Origin: Drosophila miranda
Taxonomy: Eukaryota; Arthropoda; Insecta; Diptera; Drosophilidae
Assembly (NCBI RefSeq): GCF_003369915.1
Contig: NC_046674.1
Coordinates: 6,510,001 to 6,574,000 of the forward strand
DNA: 64,000 nt
Direction of reading: 5' to 3'
The position numbers and the translations under genes were made by a program. The notes under the pieces are model-generated. The model saw only the letters and a program-made list of their open reading frames with translations, had not been told where the DNA came from and made no database searches. Positions 1-12,300 of the stretch are shown here, in pieces (position 1 is the stretch's first letter; every line of letters begins with the position of its first letter).

Positions 1-2196
1 TCAACAAGGATGGGGCCAATGTGAGTGTGAAGCCGACCAGAGTCGAAATCTAATTGTCATTGCCAATCTCGATCTCCCTAAAGAAAGTGGACTCGAAAAA
101 GCTGGAGAAGGCGGAAGCCAAGCTGCAACAGAAGCAGGAGAAGCGTCAGGAGGTGAACAAGCATGGCATGATTCCCGTGGCAGTGAAACTGCAAACGGCT
201 ACCGCCTCCCAGGTAACCAACAAGAAGAACACTAAATTGGATCAAAAGGGTCTGAATCGTTCCATGGACATCAAAATTGAGAACTTTGATCTGGCCTTTG
301 GCGAAAAGTGAGTCCAAAAATAATCCCCTAGCGCCCTCACCCCCAAGTTGATCAATCATAATGTTTTTTTTTATCACAGAGTACTCCTGCAAAATGCGAA
401 TCTGCTGCTATCCTTTGGGCGCCGCTATGGTCTGGTTGGACGCAATGGTCTGGGCAAGACCACCATGCTGAGGATGATTGCAGAACGACAACTGCAGATC
501 CCCTCACACATCTCAGTGCTGCATGTGGAACAGGAGGTGGTGGGCGACGACACGACCGCCGTCGAGAGTGTCCTCGAGTGTGATACTGAAAGAACGAGGC
601 TCCTGACAAGGGAAAAGGAAATCCTGGCTGCTCTAAACAATGGCGTGCAGGATACGACCCTGTCCAATGAGCTGAGCGAGACGTATGCTGCCCTGCAGAA
701 CATCGAGGCAGACAAGGCGGTGGCCCGTGCATCTGTGATACTTAAGGGTCTTGGCTTCGACGCTGACATGCAACTGCGGCCGACCAAATCGTTCTCCGGT
801 GGCTGGCGCATGCGCTTGGCCCTGGCTCGTGCGCTCTTCTCAAAGCCGGATCTGCTGCTCCTCGATGAGCCGACAAACATGTTGGACATCAAGGCCATCA
901 TCTGGCTGGAAAATTATCTGCAATCCTGGCCCACCACGATCTTGGTCGTATCTCACGACCGCAATTTCCTGGACGTAGTACCCACGGACATTGTACATCT
1001 ACATTCCCAGGAGCTGGAGGCATACAAGTAAGATACATATATATGTGGATATGCGGCTGGCTAACAAATCTCATTATCATTCCGCAGGGGCAACTATGAG
1101 CAGTTCGAAAAGACCAAAACGGAGAAGATGAAGGCTCAGAGACGCGAATACGAGGCTCAAATGGCTCATAGAAATCATGTCCAGGAGTTTATTGATCGTT
1201 TCCGTTACAATGCCAATCGTGCCTCATCTGTACAATCCAAAATCAAGATGCTCGAGAAGCTGTAAGCCTCACAAATAATCGTTTGTCCCCACAGTTGAGA
1301 TATATCTCTTTTCCCCTCTCTTACAGACCCGAACTCAAGCCCGTGGAGAAGGAAACGGTCGTCACGCTCAAGTTCCCAGAGGTGGAGCCACTAAATCCCC
1401 CTGTTCTGGCCATTTCTGAGGTCTCCTTCCGCTACAATCCCGAAGACCCTTTGCCCATTTTTAAGGGTGTCAATCTGTCGGCCACCTCCGACTCGCGCAT
1501 CTGCATTGTGGGCGAGAACGGAGCGGGTAAATCCACGCTGCTCAAGATCATTGTCGGCCAACTGAGCACTATTTACGGCAACATTGTCCTGCATCGCGGC
1601 CTGCGCATTGGCTACTTTGCCCAGCACCATGTGGATCATCTGAATATGAACGTGACTTGTGTGGGCGTCCTGGCCGAACTATTTCCAGGTCGCCCCGATG
1701 AGGAGTACCGTCGGCAGCTGGGTAGCTTTGGTTTATCCGGACCCCTGGCACTGCAGAGCATTGCCAGCTTGTCTGGTGGACAAAAATCACGTGTGGCCTT
1801 AGCAAAGATGTGCATGGGTAAGTGGGGGACTATTAAATCCATCTCGATCTCACAATCTTAATAATCATCAAACTGTTCAAATTGATTCAACAGCGGAACC
1901 CAATTTTTTGGTACTCGATGAGCCTACCAACCACTTGGATATCGAGACAATTGATGCCTTGGGCAAGGCCATCAATGCCTTCAAGGTAGATTTCATCAAA
2001 CTACGAGTATTCAAAAATGTGAAGCCCATTGTTATACTTTCAGGGTGGCGTCATCTTGGTCTCTCACGACGAGCGTCTCATTAAAGTCGTTTGCAAGGAG
2101 CTCTGGGTGTGCGGCAATCGCACGGTTCGCGCCATCGAAGGTGGCCTGGACGAATACAAGCGTGAGGTCTACAAGGAAATCGAAGCGAATAGTTGA
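1..2196 (+). CDS. ABCF3: ABCF3-type cytosolic ABC ATPase, 5' end outside the window
   Basis: Partial gene. Exons read as 1-20, 84-307, 380-1027, 1088-1261, 1327-1817, 1894-1985 and 2044-2196 (TGA), all with GT-AG introns of about 58-76 bp and matching phases. The product has two ABC domains on one chain and no membrane segments, as in the ABCF class. The first domain has Walker A GRNGLGKT (about 432-456), signature SFSGGWRMR and Walker [10 protein letters not shown]. The second has GENGAGKS (1510-1535), signature SLSGGQKSR and [13 protein letters not shown], with an SHD switch at the end of each. A charged linker separates them. Family knowledge: ABCF proteins act at ribosomes or in the integrated stress response; ABCF3 fits better than ABCF1/2 by the linker and N-terminal text. 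The gene converges on the methyltransferase gene 159 bp away. Confidence 0.9.
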
Positions 2197-2354
2197 ATTG
2201 TATTGTACTTTATTATCCAATGAATTTGTGAAACAGACTAGCACTAAATTTATAACAATATGTCCGTGACAAAGAAAACACTTCGGAAATGGTTCAACAA
2301 TGTTTCCAAAGATAAATCTTCATTGTGGTTTTCCTAAGCATCGTTCGATTGTGA

Positions 2355-3625
2355 TCAAGGCTGACTCAGTTTCCGGCGAAGCTCAAATAGCAACAGCGTC
2401 AGTGCGGATGCCACATTCAGGCTATCAATGCCAGCTGCCAGGGGTATATACACGCACTTTCCCTTGCCACCCACTAGGTTCATGAAGCTGTAAGAAGCAG
2501 TGTGTAAGTCTTCACATGACTATTGAGATCAAAAATCTCTTACCTGTAGGCTTCTTCACTCACGCCGTGGCTTTCTCCGCCAATAATGAGCAAATTGTGG
2601 GATCCAATCTGTGCGATGTCTGCATAATCGATGGCCCGGCGATTGGCCAGCTTCTCCTTATTGCTCTCCGCTATGAAAACATGGCAATCATCAGCTGCAT
2701 CAGGGATGGTCATGGAGAGCTCCTCCCATGAAACATCGTCGCGTATGGGTACGCGGAACTGACCGCCACAACCGCCGCGCAGGGCCTTCGACTCCCAGGG
2801 ATCGCAACAGCCGCGGGTGATCACAACTTGACTGCAGGGTAGGGCGGCGCAGGTCCTAATAATGCTTCCCAGGTTATTGGGCTCCCTTATATTGTCACAC
2901 ACGACTGTAATGGGCAGGGGCTGGCTGCCAAGCCGCTCTTGCTCGGCCAGGTTTTTCTCCAATCCCTTCTCCGAGGGCCGATCGAAGACGGCCAACAGGC
3001 CAGGGGGCGTCACCAACGAGGACCAAGTCTTTAGATCATGTTGTGGCACTTTGTAGATCTTTGTGTGGGTATCCTGCTGGGCCTGGGCCACTTCCTCTTT
3101 TAACAGGGCCAACTGATCTTTCTGGCTGAATATGAGGGTACTCATTTTGAGGCCGCATTGCAGGGCCTCCTTTATGAGGCGCCTGCCCTCGATGATTATC
3201 TGCCGGTTCTTGTCGCGACGCTTCCTGGACCGCACTGTAGTCAACAGGGTGCTGGTCAGCGGATCCTGCAGTGTGAGACGCACAAACTCCAGATTCAATT
3301 CGTTGTCCTTGATGACTGCTGCTGGGACTGGTGTTGGTCGTGGAGCAGGCGGAATGCTGAGCTTGGGTGGTGTCACAGAGAAACTCTGATCTTTCCCTTT
3401 TTTTTGGGGTTTAGCTGTTCCCTTATACCGATTCTTGCGTAAAGCTTCCCGCGTGCTAACCGGCTCATGCTTTAACAAGGAATGCTCAAAGAGATTGGCC
3501 TCTATATCCAGTGCATCTGTGATGTCGTTTTTGGGAACACCTGAGCTGCTCGATCGCAGCACATTAAAGTTGTTCACATGCCTTAAATTTGACTGAAAAG
3601 AGCGTTTTAAGATGTTCAAAAACAT
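2355..3625 (-). CDS. MRM3: Mitochondrial rRNA 2'-O-methyltransferase, SpoU/TrmH family (MRM3/RNMTL1 type)
   Basis: Two exons on the minus strand: 3625-2544 and 2487-2355 (TGA). They join AG|C to give 404 residues. The N-terminus is rich in Arg, Ser and Asn with few acids ([16 protein letters not shown]), which suits a mitochondrial presequence. A SpoU substrate-binding region lies at about residues 130-200 ([20 protein letters not shown]). The SAM-binding trefoil knot follows: motif 1 [15 protein letters not shown], motif 2 [12 protein letters not shown], and motif 3 [13 protein letters not shown] in the small second exon. These are the conserved residues of AdoMet-dependent 2'-O-ribose methyltransferases. 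Known for the family: MRM3 modifies a guanosine in the large mitochondrial rRNA. A DRE-like TATCGATA lies about 300 bp upstream of the start. Confidence 0.88.
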
Positions 3626-3639
3626 TATTGGGATTTTTC

Positions 3640-4525
3640 ACTTGTTGTTGGCAGTGCTGCCAGTTTAGCATATTTCAGGTTATATCTAGCATTTTTTATT
3701 GTTATTATATCTAAAATATGCAAAATTCTTATTTAAGCAATTTAGTTTAGACATACATTGCATCGTTATTAAAGACCTGCCTGTGCTATATTTTGTCTAT
3801 TTTAGGCTTATTTACTTCCAGCTTTAGTAAGTTTTGGCACATGTTTTTCAAATCTAGCTTGTATTAGCCCTGAATTTTTGGCAGCCCTGGCTGTCATTTT
3901 AAAATATCGCATGCATGCAAATATCGATACAACAAAAAAAGGGGCTGTTTTGTTGGAATCGAAAATCAAATATTTGGCGCAAATAAGAATTAATAAATAT
4001 AATTAAAAATTGCATTCTTTATTAATAATAATTCATTATTAATTGGTTAATTATTCAACACAACTTCGGTGCGTACAACGTGGGCGCCCTGCTTGCCGGG
4101 TGGGTTGCTGCGTTTTACCTCGCTCGCTTCCGCCAGAGCACGCACACTGCACGAGGAAGAGTGAGATAGAGCTATAGAAAGACTTCATTTGTTCCTTCTG
4201 GCTATAATAATGATCCGATCTGACTTAGGCTCCTTGCTCTTTGGATTGCCCATACGGAGGGTCCTCTCCTGGCTGGAAGGGAAGCTAAATGGCTGATTTT
4301 GTTGGATTTTGGGAGTTAGCAATAGATAAACAATAAAGAGCAAATGTTAAAGTTTTTGAATATCTTTCTTTGATTTTCAAGCAAATTTTTTGAGTGATCA
4401 AAATCATCGTATTATATCTACGTTTCTTTGCCTTTAACTTCTGAAAATCGAGCATCACTTGGGGGAAAATGCCGCTGCACGAGCACTCGCCAACCAATAA
4501 TATAAATATGTATATTTTATACAGC
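3640..4525. other. AT-rich intergenic segment with a possible small minus-strand exon
   Basis: About 0.9 kb between divergent genes. Most is AT-rich and shows no gene. On the minus strand, 4146-4047 reads as an open exon after a good acceptor (cctcgtgcag). It encodes about 32 residues beginning VRALAEASEVKRSNPPGKQ and ends in TAA. A 17-bp candidate exon lies upstream of it, ending at a GTATGG donor near 4255. No complete gene can be built, so it may be a remnant of a small gene. Confidence 0.3.
3922..3929. promoter_or_regulatory. DRE motif upstream of the MRM3-type gene
   Basis: Palindromic TATCGATA, the DREF-binding element typical of Drosophila housekeeping promoters. It sits about 300 bp upstream of the methyltransferase start codon. 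Function is inferred from the motif only. Confidence 0.5.
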
Positions 4526-4559
4526 ACATTATTCTATACGTTTGAACGAATTTGCGGCC

Positions 4560-5231
4560 ATGTGGAAGCCTGGCAAGCCTGATTTATACGAGAATAATGG
4601 CGGCACTGTTCTGGCCATTTCCGGCAAGGACTTCGTGGTCATTGGCGGGGACACACGTTTGAGCAGCGGCTGTGCAATTCTCTCGCGGACACAGACCAAG
4701 ATGTGTCCTCTGTCCAAACAGATGGTGGTGGCGGCCGCAGGCTGCTGGTGCGACGCCGTCTCGCTGACTAATCTGTTGAAGGTGAAGCAGCAGGGCTACG
4801 ATAGCCAGCACCACAAGGTCATGAGCGTCGAGTCCATGGCCCAGATGCTCTCCGTCGTCCAGTACCAGCGACGCCATCTACCCTACAACGTCTCCCCCAT
4901 TTTGGGTGGCATCGACCAGGACGGCCAGGGGGCCGTATTCTCTTACGATTGCATCGGCCATTTCTACCGTGAAAGCAGCCGTGTTGAGGGGACAGCCGTC
5001 GGCCTACTGCAGCCGGTGCTGGACAATCAGATTGGCTACACTAAGAAGGATCTCCTTGATGAGGCATCCGATGAGCAGCCGACGCTAACCAAGAAGCGTG
5101 CCCTGGCCATCGCCAAAGATGCCTTCATCACGGCCGCGCAGAGCGACGTGTTCACCGGCGACTCTGTGATTATCAATATAATTACAAAGGATAGCATTAA
5201 GGTCGAGAAGATGCAGCTGGCCAAGGATTAG
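4560..5231 (+). CDS. Proteasome subunit beta type-1 (beta-6)-like, intronless
   Basis: A 223-residue intronless ORF. I start it at the ATG at 4560, because the upstream in-frame extension has only non-ATG codons. The text NGGTVLAISGKDFVVIGGDTRLSSG, the LGGID and VFSYD turns, LLQPVLDNQIG and the C-terminal TGDSVIINIITKDSI are those of the non-catalytic beta-6 subunit (PSMB1/Prosbeta6) of the 20S core. It lacks the usual N-terminal pro-extension. Substitutions at normally conserved places (for example MCPLSKQMVVAAAGCWCDA) suggest fast evolution. A TATA-like AATATAAATATG lies at about 4499. The lack of introns and the divergence fit a retro-duplicated, perhaps tissue-restricted, paralogue. That is inference; it could instead be the only Prosbeta6 gene. 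Confidence 0.75.
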   Translation: MWKPGKPDLYENNGGTVLAISGKDFVVIGGDTRLSSGCAILSRTQTKMCPLSKQMVVAAAGCWCDAVSLTNLLKVKQQGYDSQHHKVMSVESMAQMLSVVQYQRRHLPYNVSPILGGIDQDGQGAVFSYDCIGHFYRESSRVEGTAVGLLQPVLDNQIGYTKKDLLDEASDEQPTLTKKRALAIAKDAFITAAQSDVFTGDSVIINIITKDSIKVEKMQLAKD

Positions 5232-5296
5232 TTCTAATTCACTCTCTCTTTCGTTTTCGTTGCTCATTTAATTATCATTTACATATTACTTTTTCG

Positions 5297-5800
5297 CAGT
5301 CAAAAACAGCAACTCACAAATGCTCTCCAGCTGCGTCACGGGGAAGTGCATCAACAGCGACAGGATCAACTGCAACATCACCTGCAAGGCGAATCACTTC
5401 AAGTGAGGCCTTCAATATGTGCATCAACAAGTGGGTTGCAAATAGATGCCCATAGACCCCGAAATGTATCCTCCTTGTATCTTTCAGTTGAAAACAATGC
5501 GACGGGGATTCGACTGTCCCGATGGCTTCGATTAGATGAACTCCACCTGCCCGCGGATCACAAATGCATGCAAATGCTATGGCTGGGACTGCCACTCGAA
5601 TGCATCAACGAGTGCGGTACCAACGAGTCGGATCAGATGTGTGGGGCTGTTCCATCGAAGATCTTCTGCTGCGACGGCCAGTACAACTGCATCGATGGCT
5701 CCGCTACTGTGGTGGGCTTTTTCCAGACGGACGATGTCTTTGACACCCTCATCAGGCGCAAGGACACGCTGGCAATCATGAAGATTACATTCCGAAATTT
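5297..5800 (+). pseudogene. Decayed cysteine-rich gene with LDL-receptor class A-like repeats
   Basis: Three reading frames must be joined to follow the protein text. The first segment (about 5320-5403) reads SSCVTGKCINSDRINCNITC and runs into TGA. The second (about 5489-5610) has the LDLa-like FDCPDGFD followed by an in-frame TAG where E would be expected, then CKCYGWDC. The third (about 5601-5785) gives ECINECGTNESD and IFCCDGQYNCIDGS. The repeated C-x-D-G-x-x-D-C-x-D-G-S pattern is the calcium-binding signature of LDLa modules. The frameshifts and stops support a dead gene, though misassigned introns could explain part of the break. It begins 65 bp after the proteasome-like gene. Confidence 0.5.
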
Positions 5801-6377
5801 CAGTTGTAATGAAAAATATACTTTTATTTCACTTTCAATGTTTGTGTTAGCAGTTAATAACAATTTCAAATTAATTAAAAACTAATCGCGCGTTCGGTTC
5901 TTCCGCTTGGATGTTTGCGTAGTTTCGTTAAGCATTCATTCATAACAAAATACAATAATTTAAAATAACAATTCAAAAGTCAAACGCCTTAAATTGGAAG
6001 GAGTGTGGTGAGTGGGGTGGGGTGGGGAGAGCTTTGTAAAACAAGGTTAATACGGAAATGCGATGTAAACAATTAAAACATAAGAAATTCATCTAAATTG
6101 GGCTTCATGCGGTTGTTTAAATTAAGTTCTTAAAATATTCATCATTAGAAGTATTCTTTATAATAAGTTCCATTTTAGCCATTCTCCAAGGCCCGTTCTC
6201 CACGAATTTTGTTCATAACAGTTTAAAAACTAGAATTACTACTATCACCGCTGCGATTTATGTATGTACATGGCTACGGGCTATTATCTGTTAAGTTATG
6301 TTCCATAATATATTAAGCAATGCCTCTAAATGTAAGCATGCACATAGTATATGTACATGGCTGAGGCTCAGCGCAAA
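5801..6377 (-). other. ash1 3' untranslated region and intergenic spacer
   Basis: AT-rich with no open frame of note. Read on the minus strand it follows the ash1 stop codon and contains AATAAA-type signals, for example near 5823-5828. A short G-rich stretch lies at about 6000-6032. No other feature was seen. Confidence 0.5.
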
Positions 6378-9300
6378 CTAGGCGCTGGGCGTGGCCGAGT
6401 TCGAGCTACTGCTGGTTTGGTTGTTGGTTTTGCGCTGCCTGGCCCCGCGGCCGGACCACAGGTACGACAAATCAATCGGCTGCTCCTGGGCCGTCTGGGC
6501 ATCCATACACTTCAACTTTACGGTCTTCAAAACGTTCTCCAAGCGCGAGCGCTTCTTCTCGAGGACCTGTAACATGGAATGGATAAGCAATTGGTGGCAA
6601 TTTCGTTTGGGAAGGGACTCGCAGTACACTGTACCTGTCCATTGGGCGCCACTGGGGCTACAACATGTACCATTGTTGCTCCTCCCGTTGCTTCTGCGGC
6701 TGCCGCACTATTCCCACGTTGCTTTCTGCCTCCTGCTTTCTGCTGCTGCTCCTGTCTTCCTGAAGTCTTGTGCATCGTTGCGGGCACAGCTCCTCCTACT
6801 TCTAAATCAGTCTTATGCTTCTTCGTTTTCAGCAACGAGGGATCCACATCATGGGGCTGTAGAGACATTGAATTATTAGCATTTGGTTTACTTTGTGGTT
6901 GCAGAAACTCGTATTTAACATTACCGCATAGCTTTTGCAGATCTTCAGCTTTTCGGGGAATTTGCGGAAGGCATAGCTCTTAGTGCAGGCCGGATGGTTG
7001 GCCTTGGCTTTGGAAAAGAATCTCGCAGTCTTGTCCACACGCAGCTCGCAGATGAAACAATGATCCTCGTCGGGGCACTCCATTGGACGGCCCTTGCAAA
7101 ATGTGGTACGATCCAAGACCCAGCAGCGACCAATGACTAGCTCAATGGGCACCACCTCGTAGAGGGAGACGCGAACCACTTCATTGGGATAGAAGCGGCG
7201 CGAGGGCTCGTGAAAGGTCTCGTGGGGTCGCAAGAAATGGTGGCCGAATATGAAGCGTTTCCCATCATCATTCTTCCACAAGTGCTCCACTCGAAAGATG
7301 TCGCATTCCTGGTAGTCAATGGCCCCAATTGTTTCGTAGGTATGCTTCTGACTGGGTAGAATGTTGCCGGCCGCATCCTTGATGGGTATATCGCGTAGCA
7401 CATACACAGCGTCGCCCTGTCGGACCTGCAGATTGCCCCGCATGAGGGTGAGGAAGTAGCGATGGCCCTCTTCGGTGTATTCGTCCAGGGGTATCTCCCG
7501 ATCCACTTCCCGCGGCTCGCACCGCTCGCACTGGTAGTTGTCCGCATCAATGTCCGCCTTGGTGCACTCCGTATGCTGCCAGACCATGCACTTGGCGCAC
7601 TGAATCATCAGACCCTCATCTTTGTAGAGGCCGCAAATGCAGCGAATCACATCCTCATCGGGCGAGGCCTCTACGGCGGGCAGGGGCACAGTGGCCAGAG
7701 CCAATGGAGCCACCTCTGCGATCTCTGGGGGTTTCACCTCCACAGGTGCAGCCTCCTCCTTCGGCCTGAAGCTCTGCAATGACTCTGACTCGCCCAAAAT
7801 CTCCAGCAGATGTGTATAGCAGGCCATCTTTTGTTGCTCGTAGCACTCCAGCAGCTTCTGCACCGCCTTGGACTTGCCCTCGTCATCGCTATGCTGCTGC
7901 TTGGCCTCTGCAAAGAGTTGCAGCATCTGCAAATCGTATTCCAGTGGCGTCTTGTAGTGTCCCTGCTCGACATGGGCTTGAATTGATTTGAACTCCACGC
8001 GGGCGGCCGAGCCAGTGCCTGAGCCATGAGTCTTTCCATTCGAGTTTTTCATGGCCTTCTTTTTCTTATTGCTGGGCACAGTCATCAGGAGCTCGGACAT
8101 CTTCAGGGCCTCCACTGCGTTGCAAATGTCTCTCAGAATCACGGCCATTTTGGCCATCTTGTCCAGCTCTGGATCCTGTACGGCTTGGGTGAGGCCGCGG
8201 GTCTTCATGTTCCTTTGCGTGCAGAGAGCCGAAATCTGGGTAGCCAGCAGCGAGTTGGAGGATGGCGTAGAGGGTCGACTTCCAGGCAATCCGTCGCCAT
8301 TGGAGGCCGCATGTGTGGGCGAATCAGATGCTGCCGCTCGCTTGGCCTGCAATTTGCGAATCTGTTTGAGAGAGATAGAGAGAGAGAGAGAGAGAAAGCA
8401 TTAAGAGGCAATCCTTTTGGGGTTTATTAGATCGAAGCATACTTTTTCAAAGTTCCGGATTAGGAACGCATTAAACTGTTTGACCAACTTCTTCTCCTTC
8501 TCGGAGAGTGGCTGCATCTTGGCCTTGGCCACGGCCAGTGCAGCTGGGCTCTCCTTGCCCGTCATCCTCTGGGCATGCTTCTTGGCCTTGTGCTTCCGCT
8601 GGCGGCCGTTGCGGGCCGGACAACCCTCCACGGGCTTGGCCTCGACGGCAGGCAGAGGCTTCACTCGCTGCGACTTGCCACCAATCACGCCCCTGCACTG
8701 GGGCATATTGCAGCGACAGGGCTGACCCTCGGAGGGATTGAACAGCGAGAAGTTGTAGTCGTAGGTGAGCTCCTCGCCCTGCTCGATGGGCCGCTTGGCA
8801 AACAGAACCATGCGGGACAGCCCGTTGACGCTCCACTTCTGCATCTCGCAGTTGGGCTCGCACGAATGGTTGACAAAGCGACAGTCGCTGCCCATGCGCT
8901 GGCCATCGATGACGAGCCCCCCATCCAGATGGAGGCAGTAGTGATGCGTGTCGTTCAGATAGATGCTGGCCATCCGCTGCTTGAACTCCCGCTCGGTGAC
9001 CACCTCGCCCACGTACTCGAGAATGTAGGTGCCCTTGGCGATGGGCAGCTTGGTCCGCACACCCCAGCCCTTGTCCAGCGTCATGAATCGCTCTACGCCG
9101 GGGGCCACCTCATGGCGTTGGATCTTCTGGTTCCTGCACTTCTCCGCCGCCGGGCAATTGCTGGGCGAGCACTCTGTGTAGACCATGCGATTGAGACAGT
9201 TGTCCAGGCAGGCCTTCTCCCCCTGGTTCTTGCAGTTGCAGGTGGGGTGGTCGAACCCGGCCTGATTCGGACGCACCGACTCCGCATAGACATTTGTGCG

Positions 9301-12300
9301 GATCTTGCGATAGTTCCACGAGGGGACAATGTGCCGCGTGGGTAGCTTATCGTTGGTGTACGCCCACCAAATGTCGTAGGGCAGCTCAAAGTCCATTTCC
9401 GTTTGTCGGTAATACTTCTCGCAGTAGGGCGGTGGCGGCAGAAGGCTGCCGCCCTGCGCAACATGCTGCTCCTCCTGTCCTGTTGCTCCCGGCTTCTTGT
9501 TCACCTTGTTCCCTGGCGGCGGCATCGGCGACTGCTTGTAGTAATTTGAGAACAGTCCGGCCACCAGGTAGTTCTTCTTCACCTTCGAATACTTGCGCTG
9601 GGAGGCAAAGGCAGACGCAGAGACCGTTGAAACAGTCGAGGCTTTGTCCTCGCTGCCAGCATCACTCAAGCTGGCATTGTCGGGCGGCAGGGGATGGAGC
9701 GATTCACTGATGGGCAGAGGATCATGTTCGATGGGGATTTCCTCCAGGCGCTTGGCCTCTGCCGCAGCATCGATTTCCTCCTGCGTGGCGTGCACTTCCA
9801 TGGGGGAAACCACCTCCACGGGCACTGGCAGAACTGTGGCCGGCTGTGGCGGGTCCACGACGGTGGCCTGCAGATTCTTCCTTCGCTTCAAGCGAATCTG
9901 ACAGCTCTTTAGGCCAACGCCTGCCGGAAGCTTGATGTTGTTCAGCGTCTGTGGTGGCTTCACCTGTTGCGACGCTGCAGCGGGATGTTCCACTTCCACT
10001 TTTGGCTTGGGCTGCCGTCCACGTTTCTTGGCCGGAGGCTTCACATCCAAGACGGGCGGGGGAGGCGGTGGGGGCAATAAAACAGGGAGCGCCTCCTTGT
10101 CTTTGGGTCTTCTTCCTCGCGGTCTGCCTCTGGGGGCTGGGGTCTGCGGACGCTGGAGACGCTCTAGGGCCACCACGGACAGGCGCGGTGCCCTCTGATT
10201 GCTCCTGGCAACGAAGGTCTCCCTGGCCTCGCCTATCAAGGGAACACGCTCACAATCCAGCAGGGGATTGGCTGGGATCTGGACTTGGGCGCTGCTGGAG
10301 CTCCTCGTTTCCCGAATGGGCTGCAAGGGCTCCTCGTCCGCTTGCTGCATGCCGAGAATGGGATGATCAACCATCACGACTACTGGCTGCTGCTGCTGTT
10401 CCACGCTGACTTTCCTTTTCTTCTTTTTCACTGTGGGAAACCCAGTGCGATTGATCTTCTTACGCTTCCGCTTGAGCAGGAGATTGCCGCCGGTTTTGTG
10501 GAGCAGTGTCTCCACCACCCGCTGACCGATTTCCTTTTTGGTATCCTCTTTGATGTCCAGGGCCGAGAGCAACGGTGACTCCACCTCGGTCTTGGTAATG
10601 ACGGATTCGTTTAGCTTCCCAATGGGAATCTGTATTTCCAGCTCCACCGATGGCTCGAATATGCCCGGCGGGGGATAGCTTCCGGATGGCGATTGCAGCT
10701 GGATCAAGTCCCTCGCGGAGTGGGGCACCTTCTGCTGCTTGGCTACCCCTCCGCGCCGCTGCTGCTTGAGGGAGCCCAGTGAACTGGGACTGATGTCCAG
10801 CAGCTTGCCGCCACTGATGGAGTTGTTGTCCACCACAATCCGCAGCGGAGAGTTGCTGGCCGAGGAGGCCGCAGCGGCAACGCCTGCCGCCGCGGGTTGC
10901 TCCAGCAGGTGCCGCTTCTTGGGCGTCAGAGCGGACTTTCCACTCTTTGCATTGAACTGCGCCTGCGACTTGGTGGAGGCAGTGCTCTTGGCCGTCGCAG
11001 CAGCTGCCGCCCAGGCCTCGGCATTGAGTTTGCCATTGGCAAAAGCCGCCTCGGCCAGGGGACGCTCGCCGGGAGTGAGCAGATAGTGGCGCTTCTTCAG
11101 CGGCAACTTGTGATCGTCGGGGCTGGAGCTGGAGTTGCTCTGCGACTTCTTGTGGCGCCTCTTGGCTGTGCCGTTGCTGCTGCCACTGCCATTGGGGGTT
11201 CCGCTGACGCTCGCATTGGCGCTGGCCGAGAGCATGGCAAAGTCCACCAAAGGCTCGCTCAGCTTCCGCTTCTTTTGGGCCCGCTTGAGGGGCTTGGGCA
11301 GTGCCGCAGCGCCCGACGCTGCAGAGCCGCCTCCTCCGCCATTGAGGACCAACTGCTGTGCGGTATTGGGTGCCGCCAGGGTCGCCTGCAGCTTGGTGGC
11401 CTCGGCCAGCAGCTTCTCCTTGCCGCTGCTGCCAGTGAGTCGATCATCCTGAATGCGACAGCGGGAGTGGAAGGTGCTGGTGATGATCTCGATCTCAGTG
11501 AGCAGCTTGGAGTCAATGTTCAGCGACTTGCTGTGGCTGAAGCTCTTGCGTCGATGTCGGCGACGCACGCGAGACACCCCAGAGACATAGCTGCTGCACA
11601 TGCTCGCCGCCGAGGAGCGTCTGGACTTGATCTTGCAGGAGGACTTGCTGGGGGCAGGGGTTTCCTTGCGTTGGTTCATCATTTTGCTGATGAAAATCTC
11701 GGGATTGGTGGTGGGTAGGCTGCTGCTACCGCTGCCGCCGCCACGACCGAAATACTGTCCTGTGGTCACATATCGATTTATTTCCCCATACTTCTTGCTG
11801 GCACTCGTCGTGGGCAGACTCTGGAGACTGGGCTTGCTGATGTACTCGTTGCTCTCCTCGCTGCTCTGGCCCAGGGAGAGGCCGGCTAGTAGCAGTATGT
11901 CCAGGTCGTCGGTGGGGTCCTCTTGGGCCGCTCCATTCTTCAGCAGCATCGAGGCCCTTCGCTTGCGTCGCATCCGCATCCCAGACTTGCCCGACTCCTT
12001 GCAGTCGCTGCGATAGCCACAGCTCTTGGCCCGACTGCGGCGACTCATGCAGCTCTTGGTGCTGTAGCGACTCTTGCAGCTGGCATCGGACTTGTAGCCG
12101 GAGTTGTGGTTGTGGGAGCTCTTCTGGTGCCGCACACTGCCGTAGTCCGAGACATAGCCGCTTTTGGCGGCCAGAATCTTGCTGCATATTGTGGTGCTGG
12201 CACCTCCCGCGCCGCTGGCCGCACCCGCACCCACACTCACGCTGCGCAGCCTGAACTTTTTGTTCACATCGATCTCCCGCCACAGAGGGTCCAGCTGCAG

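Noticed and set aside
8401-8442. Read-through end of the ash1 SET exon after FEK
   Set aside because: A GTATGC donor at 8442 and an in-phase acceptor at 8362 give the conserved continuation to the PHD-BAH part.
10897-11718. Long plus-strand frames opposite ash1, up to 273 codons
   Set aside because: Shadow frames created by the GC-rich codon use of the 4.98-kb ash1 exon; Leu/Arg/Ala-rich with no domain.
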